A stretch of 42,837 nucleotides of DNA. It comes from Chromera velia. Its lineage: Eukaryota > Sar > Chromeraceae. The notes below the pieces were generated by a model that was not told where the DNA came from, made no database searches, and was given only the letters and a program-made list of their open reading frames with translations. The translations under genes were made by a program, and so were the position numbers. The DNA is taken from NCBI GenBank assembly GCA_018398765.1, contig JAHBMJ010000222.1, positions 11,478-54,314 on the forward strand, in the 5' to 3' direction. This document shows, piece after piece, positions 10,891-20,254 of the stretch; within the stretch, counting starts at the first letter, position 1; every line of letters begins with the position of its first letter.

Positions 10891-11562
10891 CAGTGAAGAG
10901 TCAAAAAGAGAAGAAAGAGACAGAAAAAAGACTCCGAGAAAGAAGAAAAAAAGAAGGGGGGAGGAGAGCAGGTAAAAAAAGCTTGGCTAGGGAGCTTTAG
11001 GGATCATACAGAAAGAGGAGGGGACAGTCACTATAGGGAGGAGAGAAGCGAGTCTAAAGAGAAAGTCGCAGTGGAGAGTCTGCATGACGGGATTAAGAGA
11101 AGAAAAAACGAAGCAAACGTACACAGGATTGAGACAATTTAAAAGAGAGATAAATGGAGAAAAACAAAAGAGAAAGCGAAGATGAAACAGGAAGGAAGGG
11201 GAAATACCGGGAGGAAGCGGAAAGGGAGGTGCCGAGAGGACTCCAAGTCGATGTCAGAGCAGAGACAGAGGGACAGATAGAGAGAGACATAGGAAGAGAA
11301 GTGGAGGGAAGGAGGGGAGAAAGAAGTCAAACAGACAATGATGTATACACATAACCAAACATGTTTGCCTCAGCTTGTGGACGCCGGCGTACATCGACAC
11401 AGACATAGACACTGTGACACACGGACATGTACGGTTACGGATACACACACACACACACACATATATATATACATAGAGAGAGAGAGAGAGAGAGAGAGAG
11501 AGCATGTGACAGAAAGAGTGAATGAAGAACTCATAGAAAAAGGCACGAGGAGAGAAAAGAGG

Positions 11563-11613
<51 letters not shown>

Positions 11614-11618
11614 GGGNG
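10891..11618. repeat. Purine-rich tract with (CA)n, (TA)n and (GA)n microsatellites
   Basis: Purine-dominated plus strand from about 10890 to 11335. It is followed by ACACAC (11441-11460), ATATAT (11461-11471), (GA)n (11477-11501 and 11563-11601) and a G-run containing an assembly N at 11617. Open frames across it (Ser/Leu/Phe-rich on minus, Arg/Glu-rich on plus) are artefacts of composition. Confidence 0.85.
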
Positions 11619-11829
11619 ACACAGATATAGGTATGCTGAGGCTCGGATAAGAGAGGTTCCTATCTGACAGTTCAGACCTCTACTTGGCAGCGGTAGAGAA
11701 CACCACCACGACACAGAAACAACACTGTTAAACAGGGTGGACTGCAATAAACAGAAAGGAGAGCAGGGGTGTAAAAGCAGAGGAAAGTACGTGATCTGAG
11801 TAAAAATGCAGGGGGGTCTGAGGGGGGGC

Positions 11830-12014
11830 GCATTTTTACCGACAACAGCCCCTTCTCGGTAAAAATGCAGGGGGCTGGGGGGGGGTAGCGCATACAAAGC
11901 AGCAGAAAAAAGGATAGAGAACAACTTCTTGACATACAACAGACACAGAAAAATTTCAAAGTGGGAGTAGGGGGGGTGCATTTTTACCGAGCAAGGGCTG
12001 TTGTCGGTAAAAAT
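11830..12014. repeat. Pair of inverted TTTTTACCGA hairpins
   Basis: At 11830-11868, GCATTTTTACCGA and TCGGTAAAAATGC form a perfect 13-bp stem around a 13-nt loop. At 11979-12014 the same element occurs in the opposite orientation: its loop GCAAGGGCTGTTG is nearly the reverse complement of the first loop. Half-sites (GTAAAAATGC, GCATTTTTACC) lie at 11800 and 12038. Poly-G runs adjoin each hairpin. Confidence 0.7.
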
Positions 12015-12394
12015 ACGCCCTCCCCCAGACCCACCCGCATTTTTACCCACGACTGACTAAGATCAAGGAATTCAACCAAGACTCACTAAAGCAAGACTGA
12101 CCATCGCTGGACTTCTGCTCGAGGCTCCTACGATTGTCTAAGTACTTGAAACATAATTGAAGACGTACCTGCATGTAACATCACATGCAAGTATCTGCAT
12201 GAGAATCAGATCGACCACAGAGAGATCCCACATCATGGGTCTCCTTGACAGACTGAGAAGGCAAGGAACGGAACACAAAGTGCATGAGAAGTGAACACAG
12301 AAACTGTAGATGCCTGCCAACTTAGCCTGTCTCTGTGATAATTTCGAAAATTCTACCAGGAAGGGGCTGATCTAGGTTAAAATATGGACAGACC

Positions 12395-12770
12395 CATTTT
12401 TACCGAGATCGGCCCTTCCTCGGTAAAAATTTCGAAATCGTCACACAGACCGTATAAGAAAACAGGCTTCCAGCAATTGATAACTTGCTTCTTTGGAACC
12501 CTAAAGCTCGATTCTTGCTTCCTTAGACGACCCAGGGGACGCACTGTCAGTCTGTCATGGGTTTGTCCATGCATGCACATTTTTACCGAGATCGGCCCTT
12601 CCTCGGTAAAAATTTCGAAATCGTCACACAGACCGTATAAGAAAACAGGCTTCTAGCAATTGATAACTTGCTTCTTTGGAACCCCAAAGCTCGATTCTTG
12701 CTTCCTTAGACGACCCAGGGGACGCTGTGTCGGCATGTGTTGGCCTGTCATGCATGGGTTGAAATTATTC
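12395..12770. repeat. 183-bp tandem duplication, each unit starting with a hairpin
   Basis: Two units (12395-12577 and 12578-12770) are nearly identical. Each begins with ATTTTTACCGAG, then GATCGGCCCTTC, then CTCGGTAAAAAT, a perfect 12-bp stem of the same family as 11830 and 11979. A 90-codon frame across both units encodes the duplication itself and is not convincing as a gene. Confidence 0.8.
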
Positions 12771-13876
12771 ATATGTTTGTATGATACAAAACCATTGTCC
12801 TGATTCCTCTCATCAAGGGCTATCTTTCCCTACCAAATGGACTTGCTTGAGTTGATAGAGGCCTCTTAGCCCCCTTTCTCCTGGTGTTGCTCAGGTCGGC
12901 CCTCTACACGTACGTGGAGAGTATTTCTAGGATCTCCTCGAGCCTGGTCCTCGAGCCCATCAGTCCAAGCCTCCATTTCCGAACCAAAGTGCTCCTCACC
13001 CACCCAGAAGCTCTCTGGGAGCGCTCAGCATGGAACCAAATCATTGAAATGACTCACACGCTGTTAATTGATGAAGTACTCTTTTTCCAGCAGCTGGGAT
13101 GCCATATATATATATAGAAAGCTGATTAATTTCTCATTTGTTGAATTTGAGCAAAATCGGCTTTTCCGGCCGTCGAGGGCCCCGGCATGCCCCGCCATAG
13201 GTCATGCATGCAGCCGGGGCCAAAATCGCGCGCACGGCGCCCTGCGGGCCGGGGGCCCGACAAACAATACATTAATGCGCGCCGCGCGCGCGTCCTCCTC
13301 CCATGCAATGTGTATGTAACTTGCCCGGCACCATACACATCCTTAAGTACGCTTGGCGGATTGGCTTGTGGTTTCGTGCACTTTCTTTAAACTTTCTTTA
13401 GTCTCACCACTTCAGTAAGTGTCTGGTGTTTTCTTTTGATTTCCTTTAATTGTTTTTTTTTTTTCTTATTGGTTGATCGATCGTAGTTTATAATTGCACA
13501 TAACTGTCTTAGCTATAAGTAAGGGTAAATAAGCCTTAGTAAGGACAATTATGAAATAACAAAAAAAAACTAAGAATCTCGGCACCTTTTAATTAGGTTT
13601 TAGATCAACCAAACGACTTAAACTCAGAGGAATTTAATTTGACCATTACTTTTCTATAACATGCTACAGGTTTTAACTCCATATATTTTTGTTTTGAATT
13701 TTTTTTTAGACGTAAAAACTTTTTTTGATATTAAATCTCTTATAGTTTATTATAGTTTTGACCATTCAGGATCAGTCAAGATCTAGGTCAAGATACAAGA
13801 AAAACTTTTATAGTATGAATCATGTTTTTAAAAGTCTGACTTGAGGGCAAAAGTCCACTTTTAAAGGCACACGCCT
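12771..13876. other. Right arm of the TIR element with a GC island
   Basis: At 13160-13300 there is a short, very GC-rich segment (GGCCGTCGAGGGCCCCGG, GCGCGCCGCGCGCG) inside AT-rich surroundings, and a T-run at 13447-13464. A 77-codon frame at 12884-13117 has no recognisable features. No gene is called. Confidence 0.4.
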
Positions 13877-13880
13877 TCTT

Positions 13881-14355
13881 GACAGTCGATCGACTAATCA
13901 GCTTGCCATGCATCAATGGGCCCTTAAAATTAGTCTTTGAGAAATACACATCTACCACTTCTTAATTGAATCGCTCCTTTCCTATTTGTTGACGTACAAG
14001 TGTCATTCAGGCACTCATTACAATGCATGAAGTCGATCGCCAACAACACATGCACAACAGTTGCACAACAGATCAAACGGTACGCGTAGATGGATCGATC
14101 AGTCCTCACGGCGACGCGTGCACGCGCGTGGACTAATGGCGTCGCATGCATGCCACGTCTCCAAATTGAACCTTCACGAGAATAATGCATGGACTCACAT
14201 GCACCGACCAGAGACCAGAACAAATCAGATGAGAATATACACCGCGCATGCAGGGTAACAATGATTGGCAGCGCACAACTGCATAAGGGTTGGCCCTATG
14301 CTTTTGTCTCCACAGAATCTCACTGCTGCTCATGTAACCAAGACGTTTGTTCTAA
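13881..14355 (-). repeat. Upstream LTR copy, part 2 (after the TIR insertion)
   Basis: It corresponds to 7835-8295 of the intact copy. Similarity ends near TTTGTTCTAA at 14355, beyond which the flanks differ. This is the outer (5') end of the minus-strand LTR element. Confidence 0.65.
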
Positions 14356-14590
14356 CATACTTTTTCTTAAAATTTTTCCTAAAAAAGAAATTTGAAGTCA
14401 TTTATCCTCCATTGAAACATCTTACTGCATCTGGCCGCGTTTTCCTTGCGCTAACTGCTGGTACAGTGGCACATCAGAGTTAAAATTGTCCCAACTTGAC
14501 CTAATCTGGTCACAGAGCGCCTCTTTCTTCCGAGTACACCGTTTAAACTGTGCACTTCGCTTTTTGCACACCCATCTTCAAAGCTAGCTG
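14356..14590. other. Short gene-less flank
   Basis: Nothing recognised between the LTR end and the CTGA satellite. Confidence 0.4.
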
Positions 14591-15600
14591 CGACTTGTGC
14601 TGACTTACTGGTTGACTGGTAGGCTGACTGACTAGCTGACTTTAAGTTACTGACAGATAGACAGACAGACTGACTAACTGACTGACTGACTCACTGTCTG
14701 GCTCACTGACTCACTGATTGAAGGACTCATAACTCATGACTCACTAACTGACTGACTGACCGACTGACCCACTGACTGACTGACTGACTGACTGACTGAC
14801 TGACTTACTGATTTATTGACTAACTGACTTTCTGACTCATTGACTGACTAACTTACTGACTGACTAACTGACTCATGACTAACTGACTGATTGACTGACT
14901 GACTGACTGACTGACTGTGTCAGACTGACTGACTGACTGACTGACTGACTAAGTCAGACTGACTGACTGACTGACTCACTGACTCACTCTAGGACTCACT
15001 AACTGACCATGGCTGACTAACTGCCTGACTTGCGGAATGACTCGCGCGGGCTGAGTGGCTGGCTGACTTGCGCTGACTTACTGGTTGACTGGCAGGCTGA
15101 CTGACAGGCTGACTTACTGACAGATTAACTGATTGACTGACTCACTGTCTGGCTGACTAACTCGCTGACTGACTGATTTATAACTCACTGACTGACTGAC
15201 TGACTCACCGACTGACTGGCTGAATCTGGTTGACTCACTGGCTTACTGACTGACTCATGACTGATTGACTGACTGATCGACTCTCCAACTGACTGGCTGA
15301 CTGACTGGCTCACTGACTGACTCACTGACTGACTGACTGACTGACTGACTGACTCACTGACTCACTGACTCACTGACTCACTGACTCACTGACTGGCTGA
15401 TTGACTAGCTGACTGCCTGGCTGACTGACTGGCTGACTGACTGGCTGATTTGCGCTGACTTGCTGGTTGACTGCCAGTGGCTGGCTGACTGGCAGACTGA
15501 CTGACTGGCTTGCTAGCTGATAAGCTAACTGGCTGACTGATTGACTGGCTCAGCCTGGCTGTCAGTGAGTGATTGACGGGGGGGCTCACTGGATCTGACT
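14591..15600. repeat. CTGA/GACT satellite, about 1 kb
   Basis: Tetranucleotide array dominated by GACTGACTGACT, with variant units (GGCTGACTTACT, CTCACTGACTCACT). Degenerate at both ends and nearly pure in the middle. Ser/Gln-rich frames on the minus strand are artefacts. Confidence 0.92.
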
Positions 15601-15930
15601 GGCTGCATAACTGCCTCCGCTTCGCGTAGACAGCAGGACATAACAAGAGACCGTAGGAGATAGAAAGAGACGGATTCTAACGGAAAGAGACGGCTTAGTC
15701 CCTCCCTCTACAAGTTGTAAAGAAAGGCTGGGCAGAACACTATCTTCATTTTGGCTCTGGTCTTGGCTCCGGAGCCTCTGATGCAGACTGCCAAGTTGAT
15801 AGAAAAAACATGAGAAGACATTGAAAAGCATGAGAGACCGGACTCATCGGGACTCATGCACAAACACCGATGATCAACAAACAATGTACATACATGCATA
15901 CATATGTCACGTCATACCTCCGACAAGGTC
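15601..15930. other. Gene-less stretch
   Basis: Short frames only; none shows protein-like conservation features. Nothing is called. Confidence 0.4.
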
Positions 15931-16110
15931 CATACAAGCGGCGCCGGCCTTCGGCACCCACTGGCAAGCTAGGTCCAGGCAGCGCTTCAGTACCCATCGG
16001 CAGTGTTCAAGCGGCGCCTTCGGCGCCTACCGGCAGTAACAGTTTCCTGGCGGCGCCTACGGCGCCTACTAGAAACTTCTTCAGTAGGCTTTTAGCCCAC
16101 CGGCATCTTC
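15931..16110. repeat. GC-rich palindromic short repeats (GGCGCC family)
   Basis: Imperfect units of the form CGGCGCCTTCGGCGCCTACCG, each partly palindromic, repeated four to five times. Similar in style, though not identical, to the 33-bp units at 18423-18556 and the CGGCACGGTC units at 39290-39420. Confidence 0.55.
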
Positions 16111-16393
16111 CTATTTCAAAAACGGCTTTCTGACCACTACCCTGGGGGTTATAGTTTCCGAAAGGATAGTACATTGTACTATCGAATAGTACAATAGGAT
16201 AGTACCTGATGTACCTTAAGGGCAGGGGGGGGGCAGGCTTAGGGATATTTAGGGTCCATCCTAGGGTTCATCCTAGGGCCCATCCTAAATTAACTCTAGC
16301 GTTGATTAAATAGATTTCCAAAATTTTCTAAATCATAAAACATTGATTATTAAAACAAAAGAATATAATCAAAATTGTTCATATAGCTTCATG

Positions 16394-16777
16394 CATGGAA
16401 GTTATTCGAGTACTTGAAGTGGAGGGCCACATGGCTAAGTACCTCTATATGCTCAACAAGCTGAAGAGAATGATCGCTGCCTCTATTTGCTCGCTGTCAT
16501 GCTATGACCACGTGTACAAGGATAAGAGGAACCGATTGATGCAAAAGCATCAGAACATTGAAGTCTGAACCTACACCAACCTTGAAGTCCGTCTGCTTCG
16601 CCTGTACTAGAAGCAGGCTGGTATCTCCATGTCTAAGATATGCATTCATGCCATTGAGTCTCTCGGTTTGTTCGAGTGGGAGGACGGTTATGCATTCGAC
16701 ACAGATTCTGAGGGAGAGCTCTTAGAGGCTCACTTAGATGCATTTGGCCTACGCTCCCACGAGGAGGCTGTTTGAGG
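16394..16777 (+). pseudogene. Unassigned protein-like frame in the TIR element
   Basis: From ATG 16394, one frame of 127 codons reaches TGA at 16775-16777, interrupted only by a TGA and a TAG near its middle. The encoded text looks like real protein: MEVIRVLEVEGHMAKYLYML and CSLSCYDHVYKDKRNRLM in the first part, then SMSKICIHAIESLGLFEW and an acidic segment with DSEGELLEAHLDAFGL. Amphipathic helices and mixed composition argue against chance. I do not recognise the family. It lies just inside the left TIR and runs into a G-run with an assembly gap, so the end could be affected by assembly error. Confidence 0.45.
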
Positions 16778-17104
16778 GGGGGGGGGGGNGGGGGGGGGGG
16801 GGGAAGAGGGTACCTCCCTAAACCTAATGTCCACTTGAAAAAAAAAATATTAAGATCGTCCGCGCCTGCGGCACGGCCAATCAAGTCCATCCAAATTTGC
16901 GGCCTAGCGAATCTTATTCAAAGAATATAAAAAAAAATTAAAAAATAATAACGTATAAATAAATTGATCTATTGCCTTTAAAATACTATTCATACCTAGG
17001 TTTCGTACATATCATTATATATAATCATACAATATCAATATTACATCCTAGATTATATCATACATAGCTCGGTGCCAGTATACGGTCATATATAATATCT
17101 CTAT
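16778..17104. other. G-run with assembly N, then AT-rich spacer
   Basis: A run of about 27 G including one N (16789) is followed by one copy of the GC repeat (CGCGCCTGCGGCACGGCC, about 16860-16878) and AT-rich sequence. No gene is present. Confidence 0.6.
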
Positions 17105-17359
17105 TCATTCATCTTCTGAATCAGAATCAGCAAGATTGCTCAACCTGCAGATTTCACGGGCTTGCACCTGCGTTTGGCAAGCTCGCACTCTCAGACTGCA
17201 CGTTTGACAAAGAGCAAGCCTCTTTTGTTGCTCTTGTCTCTCTGCCTCTCTCTGCTGGGCCTCACTCTGTTCCTGCCCAGCCGCTGCCAGAAAATTTGAA
17301 GACGAAGAAGCTTGGGCAGAGCCTGTAAGCGGAGAGGCAACTTGTTGTGATGAAGACAC
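17105..17359 (-). CDS. Unassigned Gln/Glu-rich protein fragment with acidic tail
   Basis: An 84-codon frame ends at the stop at 17105. It encodes a Ser-rich start, a Gln/Glu/Arg coiled-coil-like stretch (QREAERQEQQKRLALCQTC), a Cys-containing segment and an acidic C-terminus (LSNLADSDSEDE). It opens upstream without an ATG into sequence that is protein-like in a second frame (FDLYADARQ, then TAG, then WSPHSEKTLQ). It is therefore probably the 3' exon or remnant of a longer minus-strand gene. The element context suggests a transposon-encoded protein, but no family is recognised. Confidence 0.35.
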   Translation of the reverse strand: MSSSQQVASPLTGSAQASSSSNFLAAAGQEQSEAQQREAERQEQQKRLALCQTCSLRVRACQTQVQAREICRLSNLADSDSEDE

Positions 17360-17625
17360 AAGAAAAGGGGAAGATGCGGAGACCGTTCACGAAAATCTGT
17401 ATTCAAAATTTGTCTGTAGTGTCTTTTCTGAGTGGGGAGACCACTACTGTCTCGCATCTGCGTACAAGTCAAACACAATTGCCCTTCTCACTTCCTCAAC
17501 AGGATTTTTTCCCTCAGTGAGGGTGAGAGATGACAAGAGAGCGGGCATGAAGCTCATTTCTGGCCTTCTGCTTGCTCAGTGAAAACAAGCCATTCACTGA
17601 AATTGCTCTCTGTCTCTCTTGCCTT

Positions 17626-18260
17626 CTCTACCTCACTGTGTTGGACTGCTGAGTGCGTGCTACAAATTGATCTCCCCATGAGACTATATGGGAGAGAAGT
17701 TCAAAATTGAAGAACAAAGATGCAGGCTTGAAGGCCCCCCCTCCCACTTCCTGATTGAATTTCACGATGCACCCTCCCCGAAACTCAACAGCATAACCAA
17801 AGTCTGACAGAGGGATGAGGTCTATGCAGTATGTAACTCCATGGTCAAGGAAGAACTTTCCGTCTCCATCTCTTCCAAGAGGTGTGATCACAGCGTATCC
17901 TTTCTCAATATCTGATTTTTTGATTGACTGTATGCGATACAGTCTTCCTGCTGATGACCTTTCCTGCGTGCGATACGGAGCTCTTCAACATAAGTGAACA
18001 TGCAATGCACTGCTGCTCTTTTTCTGTCTATGAGTTCGATTAACATCAACTCGTACACACCATACACTTAAAACCCATTCCCTTCTCTGCCGTCTTCAAT
18101 CATAGCTTGCTTTGTCTGCGATCAAAAACGCAGGCATCCTTGCTACTGTCTGTTTGTGGAGGAGACGGGTCAAAACTTCCGAAAGCCCCTCGCGGCAATG
18201 GTGCTGAGGTACATTCCCTCACTATTATGTAACAGTAAGCTTTTCTTTTCTCTCCCCTGT
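17626..18260 (-). pseudogene. Unassigned, frameshifted coding blocks of the TIR element
   Basis: The longest block (17891-17626, continuing open to about 17990 without an ATG) encodes about 120 residues of globular character, for example GKFFLDHGVTYCIDLIPLSD and FELLSHIVSWGDQFVA. It ends at TAG. Immediately upstream, another frame reads LMLIELIDRKRAAVHCMFTY, and further upstream a third reads LPRGAFGSFDPSPPQTD. Such hand-over between frames suggests one gene broken by frameshifts, or several exons. No catalytic triad or DNA-binding motif is recognised. It shares orientation with the block at 17105-17359. Confidence 0.4.
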
Positions 18261-18422
18261 TATGTTACGTTGGGTACTCTGAGAGGCAAAGTAATTGAAC
18301 AAAAAGTCTGAAAGTCCGTCAATCTCATCGATTTTTTTTTTTTTCAGGGTTGTTTGGACATACTTGCACTTCGGAAGACGGGTGGACATGCATGCAGCTG
18401 CGATTCTTTAGATACCTGCGAT

Positions 18423-18556
18423 TCTTTGGACACTTGCATACGGCGCTGCCTTTCAAGACACCGCCCACGCCTGCGGCACGGCCGGTCAAGACACTGCCCG
18501 CGCCTGCGGCGCAGGCCCTCAAGATACCTCCCGCGCTTGCGGCGCGGGCGTTCAAG
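18423..18556. repeat. 33-bp GC-rich tandem repeats
   Basis: Three clear units plus one degenerate unit. Each is of the form ACACYGCCCRCGCCTGCGGC followed by about 13 bases ending in TCAAG, with period 33. A single related unit lies near 16860, also inside this TIR element and in the same orientation. Confidence 0.75.
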
Positions 18557-19900
18557 CCTATCTAAAAATGCGGGCCCACCATTCAAGTGGATCTTAGGTT
18601 CAGGGAAGTAGAAGGAGGGAGGGTATTCAGTTAAGTGAACTCTGTTGTGCAGGCTCTTTCTCATTCATTCACTCATTCTGGAGGCCTCTACAGATGTTCT
18701 AACTAGTTCTAACACTCAAAAAATGTCATAAATATTTTATAAAACGTTAAACTCTGCCTAGATACTGCGTAATAATTGATAGATAGCCTATGACACTTAG
18801 AAAATAATAATATTAATTAATATTTATTGATAGTACTATTAGGATAGTACATTATACTATCACATTCAGTACAAAGGGTCTTAGTACATTGGAATTCCAG
18901 TGTAGTACAGTATATTATGGCAACTATAACACTGTTTTGGCTGCCTACGGGGCTGGCTCTAGACAGGGGGGGTAAAAGCAGTCCATATAAGATCATACAT
19001 CCCTATGATTCTGGTTCTAGACAATGGGATCCCAGCGTGCCTCTGATGTAGGCAAAGGAGACGGAGGTTGGTGTAAGTCTTAACCAGGTCCTCTAAGTTA
19101 GAAAATTTTAGAAATCTTTTAATCAACCCTAGGATCTATTTAGGATAGATTTTAGGAAGGCCACTGTGCCTGCGCCTCCCCCCCCCTCTTAAAGTATATC
19201 AGGTACTATCCTATTATACTATCCAATAGTACAATGTACTATCCTTTTGGCAACTATGTCCGTGCGAGCTGCTTGAGGGGCACTTTTTCCTAATGGCGAC
19301 ACAGCTGTAGAGACAGACAGAACCGAACCCTCAATTAACCCCATCCAACCATATCCGACCAGACAGTGACTTCATGCAGTTGCGAGTGCCAGCATAATCA
19401 GTGCATGGCAATGTCTGTCTCATCTGCCCGGCCTTACGCAACGTATAATTTTCAGAAAAGATCGTTGAACAGCGGGAGAGACTGCCATGGTGGTTCAGAC
19501 TCCACAGCTCTGCATATGCTGCACCTTGCCTACTTAAAACTGTTTATTAAGTCTGTGACCCAGCTAGTTGAGTCGTGGCCTTTTGAATCCTACTTACGCC
19601 ATTGCTTGATTAGCCTCATCCCGTATCGGCTACTTAGTGCCGCGGGGTGGGCGCTGCTGTTTCTGGTTCGCTTGCAATCCCCCTAGTCTCTGTAGCAGGC
19701 GGTTGAGCCGGGCTGCTGCTTGTATGCTGGAGCTTACTAGGTGGTGCTAACGATGTATTAGGACCAGGCTTGCAGCGTAAACAAGTGGGGGACCATCGTC
19801 TTATAGTTGGGCGCTTCTTGATTCTATCTAATATAGCTAGGTAATTTACTCAAGCGGGCTGGGCGGGCATCAAATTTTACACGCCTGTGGGCAAACCCTT
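18557..19900. other. Right part of the TIR element and flank, no gene called
   Basis: AT-rich to 18950, then pieces of GATAGTAC motif, then the right TIR (about 19088-19254). From 19255 to 19900 there are only short frames. The segment 19494-19540 is repeated at 20068-20114 (TTCAGACTCCACAGCTCTGC core), so the retroelement to the right may extend to about 19490. Confidence 0.45.
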
Positions 19901-20130
19901 GACTGCCCGACCCACTCGTTTTTCTAGCCCTCCAAAATTCCGGTTTTTCGATAGGAAAAAAAAATATGCACGCGTAAACAGAGATGGCTCCTGCCACCTG
20001 CTCTGCTTCGTTACGTCTGAACCTTCGTTCAACTTCCTGGACAAGCCTTATATAGTTGAACTCTCCTTTCAGACTCCACAGCTCTGCATGTGCTGCACTT
20101 TGCCTAGTGAAAACTGCGTATCAAGTACGA

Positions 20131-20232
20131 GGGCATCGTACGAGGGCTGGGTGCCACTCTCTCCCACCTTTTTATGCTCTCGGGCACCGTACGAGGGCTG
20201 GGTGCCACTCTCTCCCGCCTTTTCATGCTCTG
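20131..20232. repeat. 51-bp tandem duplication
   Basis: Two near-identical units containing CGTACGAGGGCTGGGTGCC, starting at 20131 and 20182. They lie just downstream of the RNase H relic on the minus strand. Confidence 0.85.
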
Positions 20233-20254
20233 TGCCATTAGTGTTGCAGGTGGC

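Larger units (their letters stand above)
10033..13876. mobile_element. 3.84-kb TIR element inserted in the LTR
   Basis: The ends are inverted copies of about 48 bp. The left (10033-10080) starts AAGCTTGTGCCTTTAAAAG; the right, read inward from 13876, starts AGGCGTGTGCCTTTAAAAG. The following stretch to GACTTTTA is identical except one base. Comparison with the intact LTR (7578-8295) shows a clean insertion. TCTC (10029-10032) and TCTT (13877-13880) may be a 4-bp imperfect target-site duplication. No transposase-like protein was found in any frame, so the copy is non-autonomous or decayed. The interior is a mosaic of AT-rich ends, a purine/microsatellite block, a hairpin cluster and a GC island. 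Confidence 0.75.
7578..14355 (-). mobile_element. Decayed LTR retrotransposon, interrupted by a later TIR insertion
   Basis: Two directly repeated segments of about 720 bp (7578-8295 and the split copy 9777-10032 plus 13881-14355) flank a minus-strand Gag relic. The gag ATG (9745) lies about 30 nt inside the upstream LTR. A purine tract (AAAGGGGGTGA on the minus strand, about 8295-8310) abuts the downstream LTR, as expected of a polypurine tract. Most of pol is missing: the internal region is only about 1.5 kb. The CCHC-type Gag with a CPAxGKxC pattern suggests the Ty3/Gypsy group, but no RT or integrase remains to prove it. The target-site duplication is not recognisable. Confidence 0.6.
16154..19254. 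mobile_element. 3.1-kb element with long TIRs and TA flanks
   Basis: The left end starts GTTTCCGAAAGGATAGTACA. The right end, reverse complemented from 19254, starts GTTGCCAAAAGGATAGTACA. Similarity continues through GATAGTACCTGAT, a G-run, and GTTGATTAAA with AAATTTTCTAA, to about 16332 and 19088, so each TIR is about 170 bp with interspersed differences. The flanks read ...TTATA at the left and TATG... at the right, consistent with a TA target duplication as made by Tc1/mariner-type elements. The interior has protein-like blocks on both strands (16394-16777 plus; 17105-18260 minus), none recognised as a transposase. A shorter sequence with a similar terminus (GGCAACTATA, ending about 18945) lies within the right half. 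Confidence 0.7.

Noticed and set aside
12384-12656. 90-codon plus frame with an internal repeat
   Set aside because: It is the 183-bp duplication translated, and its repeated part is the hairpin sequence rather than a protein domain.
14591-15600. CRISPR-like periodicity
   Set aside because: A continuous tetranucleotide satellite without unique spacers, in eukaryotic DNA.
1-16803. G-runs with N (1-13, 11602-11618, 16777-16803) as biological features
   Set aside because: Positions of N and the window edge point to assembly breaks at homopolymers; real lengths are unknown.
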